Positions 1 through 6,473 of a stretch of DNA of 6,889 nt are shown piece after piece. Source of the DNA: Lachnospiraceae bacterium (GTDB taxonomy: Bacteria > Bacillota > Clostridia > Lachnospirales > Lachnospiraceae); contig JAJQIE010000292.1 of the NCBI GenBank assembly GCA_021199395.1, positions 1-6,889 on the forward strand. The letters are read 5' to 3'. Below the pieces are notes generated by a model, which did no database searches, was not told the DNA's origin, and worked only from the letters and a program-made list of their open reading frames with translations. Numbering within the stretch: the first letter of the stretch is position 1; each line of letters starts with the position of its first letter. Made by a program: the position numbers and the translations under genes.

Positions 1-1
1 G

Positions 2-550
2 CTGCGGGGATCGAGGATATCCATGATTTTTCAGGATTCCGGAGCTATGATCAATCCGATTCGGAAGATTGGCGCTCAGTATGTGGAATACATTCAGACC
101 CATGAAAAGATGTCCAAAAAGGATGCTTTTGACCGGGGCGTGGAGATGCTGGAAAAAATGCGTCTGCCGGATGGGAAAAATATCATGAACAGCTATCCGT
201 TCCAGCTTTCCGGAGGAATGCGGCAGAGGGTAGGTATCGCTATGGCGATGACCTTTTCGCCTAAGCTGCTTCTGGCGGATGAGCCGACCAGCGCGCTGGA
301 TGTGACGACGCAGGCGCAGATCGTGCGGCAGATCATGGAGCTTAGGGATCAGTTCAACACCTCAGTCATTATTGTGACACACAACATCGGCGTGGCGGCC
401 TATATGGCGGATCAGCTGATTGTGATGCAGCATGGCAGAGTGGTGGACTCCGGTTCCAGGGAGGAAGTTATGAAGCATCCGACGAATGATTACACAAAGA
501 ATCTGTTAGCCGCTGTTCCGGAGATGGGAGGAAAACGCTATGTCTCTTGA
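2..550 (+). CDS. OppD/DppD-type ABC transporter ATP-binding protein (5' truncated by window edge)
   Basis: Cytoplasmic ATPase subunit of a peptide/nickel/opine-class ABC importer, which would pair with the next gene product to power uptake. The frame is open to the left edge, and seven residues upstream of the first ATG (nt 23) still match the family, so that ATG is internal and the true start, with Walker A, lies outside. Visible in order: Q-loop (IFQDS, about nt 26-40, where the family usually has FQDP), signature LSGGMRQR (about 203-229), Walker B LLLADEP followed by D-loop SALD (about 266-301) and the switch histidine in VTHN (380-382). The protein ends about 25 residues after the last conserved block (HPTNDYTKNLLAAVP), so it lacks the cysteine-rich C-terminal extension of many OppD proteins. 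It overlaps the next gene by 11 nt, which implies translational coupling. The ATPase family is certain; the substrate is not. Confidence 0.95.
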   Translation: MRGSRISMIFQDSGAMINPIRKIGAQYVEYIQTHEKMSKKDAFDRGVEMLEKMRLPDGKNIMNSYPFQLSGGMRQRVGIAMAMTFSPKLLLADEPTSALDVTTQAQIVRQIMELRDQFNTSVIIVTHNIGVAAYMADQLIVMQHGRVVDSGSREEVMKHPTNDYTKNLLAAVPEMGGKRYVS

Positions 551-1541
551 TAAGAAAAAAGCCGGGGAAAAATCCGGTTCGAACCGACCGGCGACAGGCG
601 AAGCGATTATGGAGGCAAAGCATGTCACGAAACAGTTCCCGGCCTCCGGCGGCCGGACGCTCAAGGCATGCAATGATGTGAATCTGACCGTATATCGTGG
701 ACAGACCCTTGGCATTGTCGGCGAGAGCGGATGTGGGAAATCCACGTTTGTAAAAATGATTGTGCAGATGTTCCAGCCCACTGAGGGAGAGATCATTTAC
801 GACGGAAAAGATATTACAAAGCTCAAGGGCGAGGAGCTTCGCCAGAGCCGCCGGAAAATCCAGATGGTATTTCAGGATCCGGCCGCCGCGTTCAGCCCGA
901 AAATGAAGATTATCGATATCGTCACAGAGCCTCTGATGAATTTTGGACTGATCAGGCGTTCTGAACGGGAGGCAAAGGCAAAGGAGCTGCTCGCAATGGT
1001 GGAGCTCCCAGAGGATTTCATCTACCGCTACCCGCATAATATGAGCGGAGGACAAAGGCAGAGGATCGGTATCGCCAGAGCGCTTGCGCTGGAGCCGGAA
1101 ATTATCGTATGTGATGAAGCGACCTCCGCGCTCGATGTGTCCGTGCAGGATCGTATCATTGAGCTGCTTGTAAAGCTCCAGAAGGAGAAAGGAATTTCTT
1201 TCGTATTTATCTGTCATGACATGGCCCTGGTTCAGTCCTTTGCGCATCGGGTCGCGGTCATGTATCTGGGAAATATCGTGGAGGTGCTTCCGGGCATCGA
1301 GGTAGGGACGAACGCGCAGCATCCATATACGCAGGCGATGCTCGGCGCGATTTTCTCCACGCATATGGATTTTACGAAAAAGATAGAGAGCATTGAGAGT
1401 GAAGCGCCCAGCCCGGTAGATGTGCCGACCGGATGCCCGTTCCAGAATCGCTGTGATTGCTGCATGGATATCTGTAAAAGGGAAAAACCGGCGCTGAAGC
1501 AGATCGGAAAGGATCATCAGGTGGCATGCCATCTTTTCTGA
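540..1541 (+). CDS. OppF/DppF-type ABC transporter ATP-binding protein
   Basis: Second ATPase of the importer, 333 aa, the usual length for OppF/DppF. Motifs in order: Walker A GESGCGKST (residues 61-69), Q-loop VFQDP (110-114), signature MSGGQRQR (168-175), Walker B IIVCDEA (188-194), D-loop SALD (196-199) and switch His226. A C-terminal oligopeptide-transporter extension begins near HPYTQAML (261-268) and contains GCPFQNRC (298-305) with cysteines at 299, 305, 307, 308, 312 and 330. Start ATG 540 lies inside the upstream gene and is preceded by GGGAGG (525-530), so the pair is coupled. The first 23 residues are a charged leader rich in Lys and Gly before the conserved fold. No terminator is visible in the 120 nt to the binding-protein gene, which suggests one operon. 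By family knowledge the class moves peptides, but nickel, opines and some sugars also use it; the substrate cannot be read from the ATPase. Confidence 0.96.
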   Translation: MSLDKKKAGEKSGSNRPATGEAIMEAKHVTKQFPASGGRTLKACNDVNLTVYRGQTLGIVGESGCGKSTFVKMIVQMFQPTEGEIIYDGKDITKLKGEELRQSRRKIQMVFQDPAAAFSPKMKIIDIVTEPLMNFGLIRRSEREAKAKELLAMVELPEDFIYRYPHNMSGGQRQRIGIARALALEPEIIVCDEATSALDVSVQDRIIELLVKLQKEKGISFVFICHDMALVQSFAHRVAVMYLGNIVEVLPGIEVGTNAQHPYTQAMLGAIFSTHMDFTKKIESIESEAPSPVDVPTGCPFQNRCDCCMDICKREKPALKQIGKDHQVACHLF

Positions 1542-1661
1542 ACGGAACGACAGAAGGGGCAGGGGATCAGGAAAGGAGCGGCTGCGTCTCCAACTGTATG
1601 CTTTGCCGACTGAATTATGAAAATATTGGCTCCGGTATATCCGGGTCGGGAAGGATTGAAC

Positions 1662-2918
1662 ATGAAAAAATCGAAGACCATTCTTTTGCTTGGAATGATT
1701 TTGACAGCTCTGTTCTCTGTAAATGCGGCTGCTGAGGATGAAGCGGAAGCGACAGAAGCCGCGGCGGATATTGCCGCCTCCGCAAAAGATGCGGAAGCTG
1801 CGGCTGCGGAGATGGCTGAGGGGTATACGATCGGAGTGTCCTACTATGATCCGGAGGATTTTGAGGGGATAGCCTTTCGGGAATATTTTGATAACTATCT
1901 TGGGACAGCGTTTAACGCGGAGTTTTATTATAATTCGGAATCCATCGACAGCGCGGAGGATGAAATTGCTTTTGTAGAAGAGCTGCACGAGCAGGGGATT
2001 CAGGGCATCATTTCCTTTATGTCTACCTATGTGGAGGATGTGCTCCCGGTGTGCGAGGAGTATGGAATGTACTATATCTGCGGCTCCGGAACGATTACAG
2101 AGGAGGTATACGACAGCGTTAAAGACAATCCTTACTTTCTCGGCGTAGTCGGACCGACGGATGAAGATGAGGAGCAGGCGGGAGAATACCTGGCGGAAAA
2201 GCTTTCCGCCCTGGATGAAGGACAGAACGCGAGTTACCTGGTCGTGAGCGGCGGAAGCTCGCTGGGAAATGAAATGCACCGTTTAAGGACGGTCGGTATT
2301 CTTACAAAGCTGCAGGAAATCTATGGGCTGACCTATGATCAGTCCGCGGAGGAGCTGGCGGAGCTGTCGGAAGAGACAGAAATATCGACGGGTACGGATG
2401 TCAGGATCACGATCCTTCCGGGCTATCTCACGGACGGTACGGCAGTTGGTTCAGCGGCTGCCACAGGGGAATACGATATGGTGATCTCCTGCATGACGAT
2501 TGCAAATGCGATTACCTATATCACCGATGCGGAGGCGGAGAATGGCTATGACATCAAAGTAGGCATGGTAGACTGCTTTACAGATCAGAATTATGCCTTT
2601 TTCAACGAAAAGGATGTAAATGGCGATTCGAAGCTGAACTGTCTGGTCGGCAAGTATGGCGCGGTAGTCGCTCCGGCATTTGTGGCGATGAGCAACGCTT
2701 ATGCCGGATACGCGGAGGATTTCCGTGACGAAGGCAGCGCGTTCTGGCTCCATCAGACCTACTGGTACGCGGCTGATACAGAGGAGTTCAACGAGCAGTA
2801 CGCACTCTCCATCGGAATTTCCGAAAACACCTACAGCGCGGCTGATATGATGCAGGTGATGAAGCTTTTTAATAATGAAGCGGATTTTGACGCATACAGG
2901 GAATTTACGGAAAAATAG
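1662..2918 (+). CDS. Secreted ABC-type substrate-binding protein, type 1 periplasmic-binding fold
   Basis: Extracellular solute receptor, 418 aa. ATG 1662 is chosen because GGGAAGGA (1648-1655) sits 6 nt upstream and a classic signal peptide follows: MKKSK, hydrophobic core ILLLGMILTALFSV, then an Ala-X-Ala-like site near NAAA/E (residues 21-25). The in-frame ATG at 1617 would add 15 residues that spoil the signal. No lipobox cysteine is present, which is unusual for a Gram-positive binding protein. Residues 25-53 are a low-complexity Ala/Glu linker. The domain then starts with YTIGVSYYDPEDFEG (55-69), a first beta strand of type 1 binding proteins. Typical later features are GIQGIISF (112-119), the hinge-region GVVGPTDEDEEQAGEYLAEKL (161-181) and YDMVISCMTIANAITYI (271-287). 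It closes the ABC operon, with a terminator 36 nt after the stop. Ligand unknown: the fold usually binds sugars, nucleosides, amino acids or autoinducers, not the peptides expected for Opp ATPases. Confidence 0.85.
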   Translation: MKKSKTILLLGMILTALFSVNAAAEDEAEATEAAADIAASAKDAEAAAAEMAEGYTIGVSYYDPEDFEGIAFREYFDNYLGTAFNAEFYYNSESIDSAEDEIAFVEELHEQGIQGIISFMSTYVEDVLPVCEEYGMYYICGSGTITEEVYDSVKDNPYFLGVVGPTDEDEEQAGEYLAEKLSALDEGQNASYLVVSGGSSLGNEMHRLRTVGILTKLQEIYGLTYDQSAEELAELSEETEISTGTDVRITILPGYLTDGTAVGSAAATGEYDMVISCMTIANAITYITDAEAENGYDIKVGMVDCFTDQNYAFFNEKDVNGDSKLNCLVGKYGAVVAPAFVAMSNAYAGYAEDFRDEGSAFWLHQTYWYAADTEEFNEQYALSIGISENTYSAADMMQVMKLFNNEADFDAYREFTEK

Positions 2919-2953
2919 ACAGAATATATATAAGGACTGAGAACAAGAAAAAG

Positions 2954-3003
2954 AAACCGGCGGACAGCAGTTTGAATGAGGGATTGTTGTCTGCCGGTTT
3001 TTT
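2954..3003 (+). terminator. Rho-independent terminator of the ABC operon
   Basis: A 13-bp stem forms between 2954-2966 (AAACCGGCGGACA) and 2988-3000 (TGTCTGCCGGTTT), with one G-T wobble. The inner end can extend through weaker pairs (GCAG against TTGT). The 3' arm runs into six T (2998-3003). It lies 36 nt after the stop of the binding-protein gene and is oriented to end that operon. The A-run on the 5' side (2947-2956) gives partial bidirectional character, but no convergent gene exists here. Confidence 0.9.
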
Positions 3004-3103
3004 ATGCGCAGAGCCGGGTGAGGAATGATGCAGCTTGTACTGCACCCGACTGGCATGGCGACGGGCAGGGGAGGCGAGCGCTCTCCCTCTCCGATTACGC
3101 ACT
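3004..3103. repeat. Structured intergenic repeat, copy 1
   Basis: This lies immediately after the terminator T-run and is about 100 nt long. It starts ATGCGCA and ends CTCCGATTACGCAC. Predicted helices: P1 CGGG (3015-3018) with CCCG (3045-3048), extendable to CGGGTG/CACCCG; P2 TGCAG (3029-3033) with CTGCA (3040-3044), abutting the P1 3' strand; P3 AGGGGAG (3067-3073) with CTC-CCT (3081-3083 and 3085-3088) with one bulged T. A GAGGAAT segment is unpaired between the P1 and P2 5' strands. The order of conserved words and helices matches the element at 6796-6888, although the helix sequences differ. Strand and function are unknown; it could be a transcribed RNA, a transcript-end stabiliser or a REP/MITE-like element. 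Confidence 0.65.
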
Positions 3104-3141
3104 GAAACATGGTCTGATCTCTTTATTTTCCAAATGAAGGG

Positions 3142-3171
3142 TTGCTGATTGGGGGCAGGTCATGTTATAGT
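3142..3171 (+). promoter_or_regulatory. Predicted sigma-A promoter with extended -10, upstream of degV-family gene
   Basis: A -35 box TTGCTG (3142-3147) and a -10 box TATAGT (3166-3171) are separated by 18 nt. TG at 3163-3164 one base before the -10 makes it an extended -10 promoter. Transcription would start near 3178 and leave a leader of about 90 nt before the ATG at 3269. Its position after the upstream terminator and before the next gene supports it. The leader can fold a short hairpin, TTGAG (3217-3221) with CTCAA (3227-3231). No recognisable riboswitch or operator is seen. Confidence 0.6.
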
Positions 3172-3268
3172 AAAAAAAGCACTTTTTGAGGGGAGAAAGC
3201 CTGCGGATTTCAGACATTGAGGGCGGCTCAAAGCAGTGCAAAAGAGTAAAATACGAGGAGAATTTATT

Positions 3269-4126
3269 ATGAAAAAATGGATAATAGTGGCTGAAAGCGG
3301 TTCGGATATAACCTTTGAGGAAGGAAGACAGCTCGGAATCGAGATTGTACCCATGCACGTCACTATGGGGGAGAAGAATTACGATGATGGTACCTTCCCC
3401 GCGGAGAAGATCTGCGAATTTTATGATAAATATAAGGAGCTGCCAAAGACCAGCGGCTCGGTTCCGAATGATTTTACCGTACTCTATGACCGCATACACG
3501 CGGAGCATCCGGAATCACAGATTCTGCATCTGGCGTATTCTGCGTCTACGACGATTTCCTATGAATCCTCGTGCGCAGCAGCGGCGGATCGGGATTATGT
3601 GACCGCGATCGATACAAAGCATGTGTCTGCCGGACAGCGCGCTGTGGTTTTGCAGACGCTTGAGCTTCTGAAAAGAGAGCCGGAAATAGATCGCGAAAAG
3701 CTGCTTGAGAGCGTCCGTGAGATCTGTGACCGCACAAGAATGAGCTTTCTGCCGGCGAACCTGATATACCTGCATGCAGGCGGACGGTGCTCGAATCTGG
3801 AGCTTCTCGGCAGCCGGATTCTGAAGCTTCATCCCTGCATTGAGATCCTGGATGGAAAGCTGGTCGCTACTGTGAAATATCGTGGAAGCTTCCGCAAGGT
3901 AGTCAAAAAGCTGATTCAGGATTGTGCGGAGAAGAATCATCTGAGCAGAGAACGGCTCTGGCTGGTCCACGCCCCGCGTTTTTCTGACGAACTGGCTCAG
4001 GAAGCGGAGGATATGGCGAAGGAGCTGGGCTTTAAGGAGATTTCCTGGGTACAGACCGGCTGTGTGATCACGACGCATGGCGGACCGGGTGCGTTTGGCG
4101 TTGTCGGTATTTCGGAGACAGCCTGA
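3269..4126 (+). CDS. DegV family protein (fatty-acid-binding)
   Basis: DegV-fold protein of 285 aa, the usual length. Characterised family members (FakB) bind a fatty acid and present it to the kinase FakA for phosphorylation before phospholipid synthesis; that role is family knowledge, not visible here. Family signatures: N-terminal strand WIIVAESGSDIT (4-15), TSGSVPNDF (61-69) at the place of the usual TSQPSP motif, SASTTISYESS (91-101) at the place of the usual SGTYQSA, AGGRCSNLELLGSRILKLHPCIEILDGKL (170-198) and C-terminal THGGPGAFGVVG (269-280). ATG 3269 is chosen because GAGGAG (3255-3260) lies 8 nt upstream; an in-frame GTG at 3236 lacks such a site. It has its own promoter and is followed after 87 nt by the epimerase. 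No fakA-like kinase is in the window. The replaced TSQPS motif marks it as a divergent paralogue, common in Firmicutes that carry several DegV proteins. Confidence 0.93.
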   Translation: MKKWIIVAESGSDITFEEGRQLGIEIVPMHVTMGEKNYDDGTFPAEKICEFYDKYKELPKTSGSVPNDFTVLYDRIHAEHPESQILHLAYSASTTISYESSCAAAADRDYVTAIDTKHVSAGQRAVVLQTLELLKREPEIDREKLLESVREICDRTRMSFLPANLIYLHAGGRCSNLELLGSRILKLHPCIEILDGKLVATVKYRGSFRKVVKKLIQDCAEKNHLSRERLWLVHAPRFSDELAQEAEDMAKELGFKEISWVQTGCVITTHGGPGAFGVVGISETA

Positions 4127-4142
4127 GATAATTCATGAATAC

Positions 4143-4177
4143 GCTTCCGCTTGTAATGTTTTCTGATGTGCGGGAGC
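4143..4177 (+). other. Intercistronic hairpin between DegV and epimerase genes
   Basis: GCTTCCGC (4143-4150) pairs with GCGGGAGC (4170-4177) through 8 bp including one T-G pair, with a 19-nt loop. It is followed by AGGCTTTC rather than a T-run, so it is a poor terminator. It could be a processing or attenuation hairpin between two co-transcribed genes. A real but leaky terminator cannot be excluded. Confidence 0.35.
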
Positions 4178-4213
4178 AGGCTTTCAAAATTATAAAAAGG
4201 ACAGGGAACAGAT

Positions 4214-5419
4214 ATGGATACAGAAGTATTTGTCAGAAAAGTGGAGGATCATCTGCGCCGAAAGCTGATTCCGTTCTGGTCGGGACTGAGGGATGAAAAA
4301 AACGGCGGGTTTTACGGCTATATGGGATATGATCTGAATATAGACCCGGAATATGAGAAGGGCTGTATTCTGAACAGCCGGATTCTGTGGTTTTTTTCGA
4401 ATGCATATGTGCTCCTGAAGGATGAAGCGCTCAGGGAGAACGCGGATCACGCGTATCGTTTTCTGAGAGATGACTGCCTGGATCGGGAGCGGGGCGGCGT
4501 GTACTGGTCCGTGACCTGCGATGGAAAGCCAAAGGACACTACAAAGCATACCTATAACCAGGCATTCGCGATCTACGCGCTGGCGTCCTATTATGACGCC
4601 ACGAAGACGGAGGAAGCCCTTGAAATTGCGTTTGAGCTTCAGAATGCGATCGAGGAGAACTGCACCGATGAGTATGGATACCTGGAGGCGTTTGACCGCT
4701 GCTTTCGACCGATATCGAATGAAAAGCTTTCGGAAAACGGCGTGATGGCAGAGAAAACCATGAATACGCTGCTCCATGTGTTTGAGGCGTACACAGAGCT
4801 TTACCGTGTGACGAACCACAGCTTTACGGCAGAGCGACTGGAGTTTATGCTGGACATTTTTGCGGAAAAGATCTATAACCCGGCGAAAGGGCGTCAGGAG
4901 GTTTTCTTTGACAGGACATGGAACCCGCTGATCGACCTGCATTCCTATGGGCATGACATAGAGGCCTCCTGGCTGCTGGATCGCGGCCTTGATGTGCTGG
5001 ATAACCCGTTTTATACGGAGCTGATCGCGCCCATCACAGAAAAGCTTGCGAAAACGGTATACGAACAGGCTTACCGCGACCATTCTCTTCTGAATGAAGC
5101 GGAAAATGGCGTGGACGACACGAAGCGCGTCTGGTGGGTGCAGGCGGAAGCGATAACAGGCTTCCTGAATTTATGGGAGAAAAAAGCAGGCGGAGCGCAG
5201 AAGTATCTCGACGCTGCAATGGAGATCTGGGAGTATATTGCTGCCTGTTTTGTAGACCCGCGGGACGGGTCGGAGTGGTTTGAAAATGTGAATGAAGATC
5301 GCACGCCGATGGAGCTGCCAATCGTACAGCCGTGGAAGTGTCCGTATCATAATGGAAGAATGTGTATGGAAGTGATCCGGAGGCTTTCCGATCCTGGCTC
5401 CTCCGATGCAGGCAATTAA
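4214..5419 (+). CDS. AGE-superfamily sugar 2-epimerase, probably cellobiose 2-epimerase
   Basis: Cytoplasmic (alpha/alpha)6-barrel epimerase, 401 aa; the Ruminococcus albus cellobiose 2-epimerase is about 390 aa. Expected reaction: cellobiose (or another beta-1,4 disaccharide such as mannobiose) to its C2 epimer. The N-terminal motif IPFWSGLRDEKNGGFYGY (19-36) is typical. Likely active-site residues by family alignment from memory: Arg56 in NSRILWFFSNAY, His188 in MNTLLHVFEAYTELY, His247 and Glu250 in SYGHDIEASWLLD, the Trp pair 307-308 in RVWWVQAEA, and His379 in WKCPYHNGRMCMEVIRR. The last is the catalytic C-terminal histidine, and all are intact. The WKCPYHN block argues for cellobiose 2-epimerase over N-acylglucosamine 2-epimerase. 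AGGGAA (4203-4208) precedes the ATG. The gene lies 87 nt after the DegV gene, so co-transcription is plausible. No glycosidase or mannosylglucose phosphorylase is adjacent, so the pathway is unsupported. The superfamily is certain; the substrate is probable. Confidence 0.92.
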   Translation: MDTEVFVRKVEDHLRRKLIPFWSGLRDEKNGGFYGYMGYDLNIDPEYEKGCILNSRILWFFSNAYVLLKDEALRENADHAYRFLRDDCLDRERGGVYWSVTCDGKPKDTTKHTYNQAFAIYALASYYDATKTEEALEIAFELQNAIEENCTDEYGYLEAFDRCFRPISNEKLSENGVMAEKTMNTLLHVFEAYTELYRVTNHSFTAERLEFMLDIFAEKIYNPAKGRQEVFFDRTWNPLIDLHSYGHDIEASWLLDRGLDVLDNPFYTELIAPITEKLAKTVYEQAYRDHSLLNEAENGVDDTKRVWWVQAEAITGFLNLWEKKAGGAQKYLDAAMEIWEYIAACFVDPRDGSEWFENVNEDRTPMELPIVQPWKCPYHNGRMCMEVIRRLSDPGSSDAGN

Positions 5420-5599
5420 GACAGAGCTCGATAAATGTTTTACAGCAGGCTAAGTCCGCAATAAAAGCAGATAGCCGATCACCTCAATAACCATATGCGG
5501 GACAGATCCTTTTCGAAAGCCGGGCGGGAGGAAACGCCTCCGTGCATGTGGTGCAGAAGAGGTAACGGCGGAAGAGCAGGTGATTTACGATGCGGATGG
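5420..5599. other. Intergenic junction between epimerase gene and hsdM remnant; no gene seen
   Basis: About 180 nt with no supported gene and no clear terminator for the epimerase. An open frame running through 5495-5599 into the hsdM remnant has no family resemblance there and is rich in Arg, Gly and Cys, as out-of-frame GC-rich DNA tends to be. In another frame, 5556-5606 reads EEVTAEEQVIYDADGRP, which looks like genuine protein sequence. A weak case can be made for a decayed gene tail fused to hsdM at about 5600. Confidence 0.4.
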
Positions 5600-6055
5600 C
5601 AGGCCCCGGCCTGTGGCACTACCGGATTCCTCGTTTCCGCGGCAGATTACATTAGCAAAAATTATGAGTATACCATGACTGCGGAACAGTGGGAGCATTT
5701 TTCGGGAGAGATGTTTACGGGCTATGACACAGAACGGGTCTGGTTTTATGACATGAAAGCCGATGGGTTCAGTCTGGATGATAAGCGTTCAGAGGTTTCG
5801 GATAATGATATTCCAGACATCATTCAGCGGTTTCATAATCTGGATGCAGAAAAGGACAGAGATCGAACCGAACAGAGCTTTTTTGTTCCGAAGCAGGAAA
5901 TCGTGGATAACGGGTATGATCTGTCTATTAATAAGTATAAAAAGACGGAGTATGTGCCAGTAGAATATCCACCCGCATCAGAGATTTTGGATAAGCTGGA
6001 TGAACTGGAAGAAGAGATTGCAAAAGATCTGAAGGAGCTGCGGGGAATGCTATGA
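5600..6055 (+). pseudogene. hsdM: Type I restriction-modification methyltransferase subunit remnant (internally deleted)
   Basis: HsdM normally methylates adenine with S-adenosylmethionine in an M2S complex and is about 500 aa or more; here only about 150 codons remain. Homology opens at motif I, APACGTTGFLVSAADYI (5603 onward), where the family has DPACGTGGFL, so the acidic residue and a glycine are altered. MFTGYDTER (about 5710-5736) then runs straight into VWFYDMKADGFSLDDKR, which belongs near the C-terminus. The whole central part with the catalytic NPPF/Y motif is absent, and the frame is kept across the junction near 5728-5740. The tail NDIPDIIQRFHN, RTEQSFFVPKQEIVDNGYDLSINKYK and a final Glu/Lys/Leu coiled-coil-like helix (DKLDELEEEIAKDLKELRGML) are typical and uninterrupted to the stop. 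The N-terminal helical domain is missing too. The remnant cannot methylate DNA. Base composition turns more A+T-rich from here. Confidence 0.85.
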
Positions 6056-6133
6056 TTTGGAATTACTAAAATGTATAACTGGTAAATTTTGAATTTCGGC
6101 GACTGAAAGGATATTATGCGAGGTGATAATACG

Positions 6134-6460
6134 ATGACGCAGGATGGATTTACGAAAAGAGATTGGGCGCTTTTTAGAGAAAGGGTTCCGGAATGGCAGG
6201 AAAACTATATGGAGAAGCTTGTGGCAGAATATGTGGAGTTACTATCAGGAGATGGAGCCGCATCCGATAAATTCTGGGAGTTGGATAAGCGGGTCAAAAC
6301 GGATAAACGCCGTAAAGGTGTAATCATGGAAATGAGCCGTTCTGAAATGCTTTATAATATCCTTGACCTGATACGGGAAGGTACAATTACGGTGGATGAT
6401 CTGGAGGATTTTAGCGAACAGTTGAGAGGAACAGTAAAGCTGCTGACGGAACGGTGGTAG
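6134..6460 (+). CDS. Small conserved-looking protein between hsdM and hsdS remnants, function unknown
   Basis: 108 aa, no signal peptide, membrane segment or cysteine. It is strongly charged and mostly helical: FTKRDWALFRERVPEWQENYMEKLVAEYVELL (6-37), KFWELDKRVKTDKRRKGVIMEMSR (46-69), MLYNILDLIREGTITVDDLEDFSEQLRGTVKLL (72-104). The Trp-containing N-terminal helix and the MSRSEMLYNI block look conserved; I recall similar small proteins beside type I restriction genes of Lachnospiraceae, sometimes mislabelled as multidrug transporters, but cannot verify this here. ATG 6134 is chosen for AGGTGAT (6121-6127), 6 nt upstream. ATG 6116 with GAAAGG (6105-6110) is a fair alternative and adds six residues (MRGDNT). 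Unlike its neighbours the frame is intact. It lies 78 nt after hsdM and 13 nt before the hsdS start. A role in the restriction complex or its control is inference from position only. Confidence 0.8.
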   Translation: MTQDGFTKRDWALFRERVPEWQENYMEKLVAEYVELLSGDGAASDKFWELDKRVKTDKRRKGVIMEMSRSEMLYNILDLIREGTITVDDLEDFSEQLRGTVKLLTERW

Positions 6461-6473
6461 GGGAGACGGCAAC

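Noticed and set aside
468..2279. A 603-codon open frame on the minus strand
   Set aside because: It lies antisense to the OppF-type ATPase and the binding-protein gene, both of which have full family motifs and ribosome binding sites. Its translation is rich in Arg, His and Cys with no recognisable domain, which is typical of a shadow frame.
2619..2637. Dockerin/EF-hand-like calcium motif DVNGDSKLN in the binding protein
   Set aside because: It is a single short match inside a type 1 binding domain, with no second repeat; chance resemblance in a surface loop is more likely.
2451..3110. A 219-codon minus-strand open frame covering the binding-protein end and the intergenic repeat
   Set aside because: It runs through the intrinsic terminator and the structured repeat, and its translation has no domain; it is a by-product of the opposite coding strand.
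4190..5083. A 297-codon minus-strand open frame under the epimerase gene
   Set aside because: The plus-strand epimerase has intact catalytic motifs along the same interval, and the antisense translation looks like no known family.
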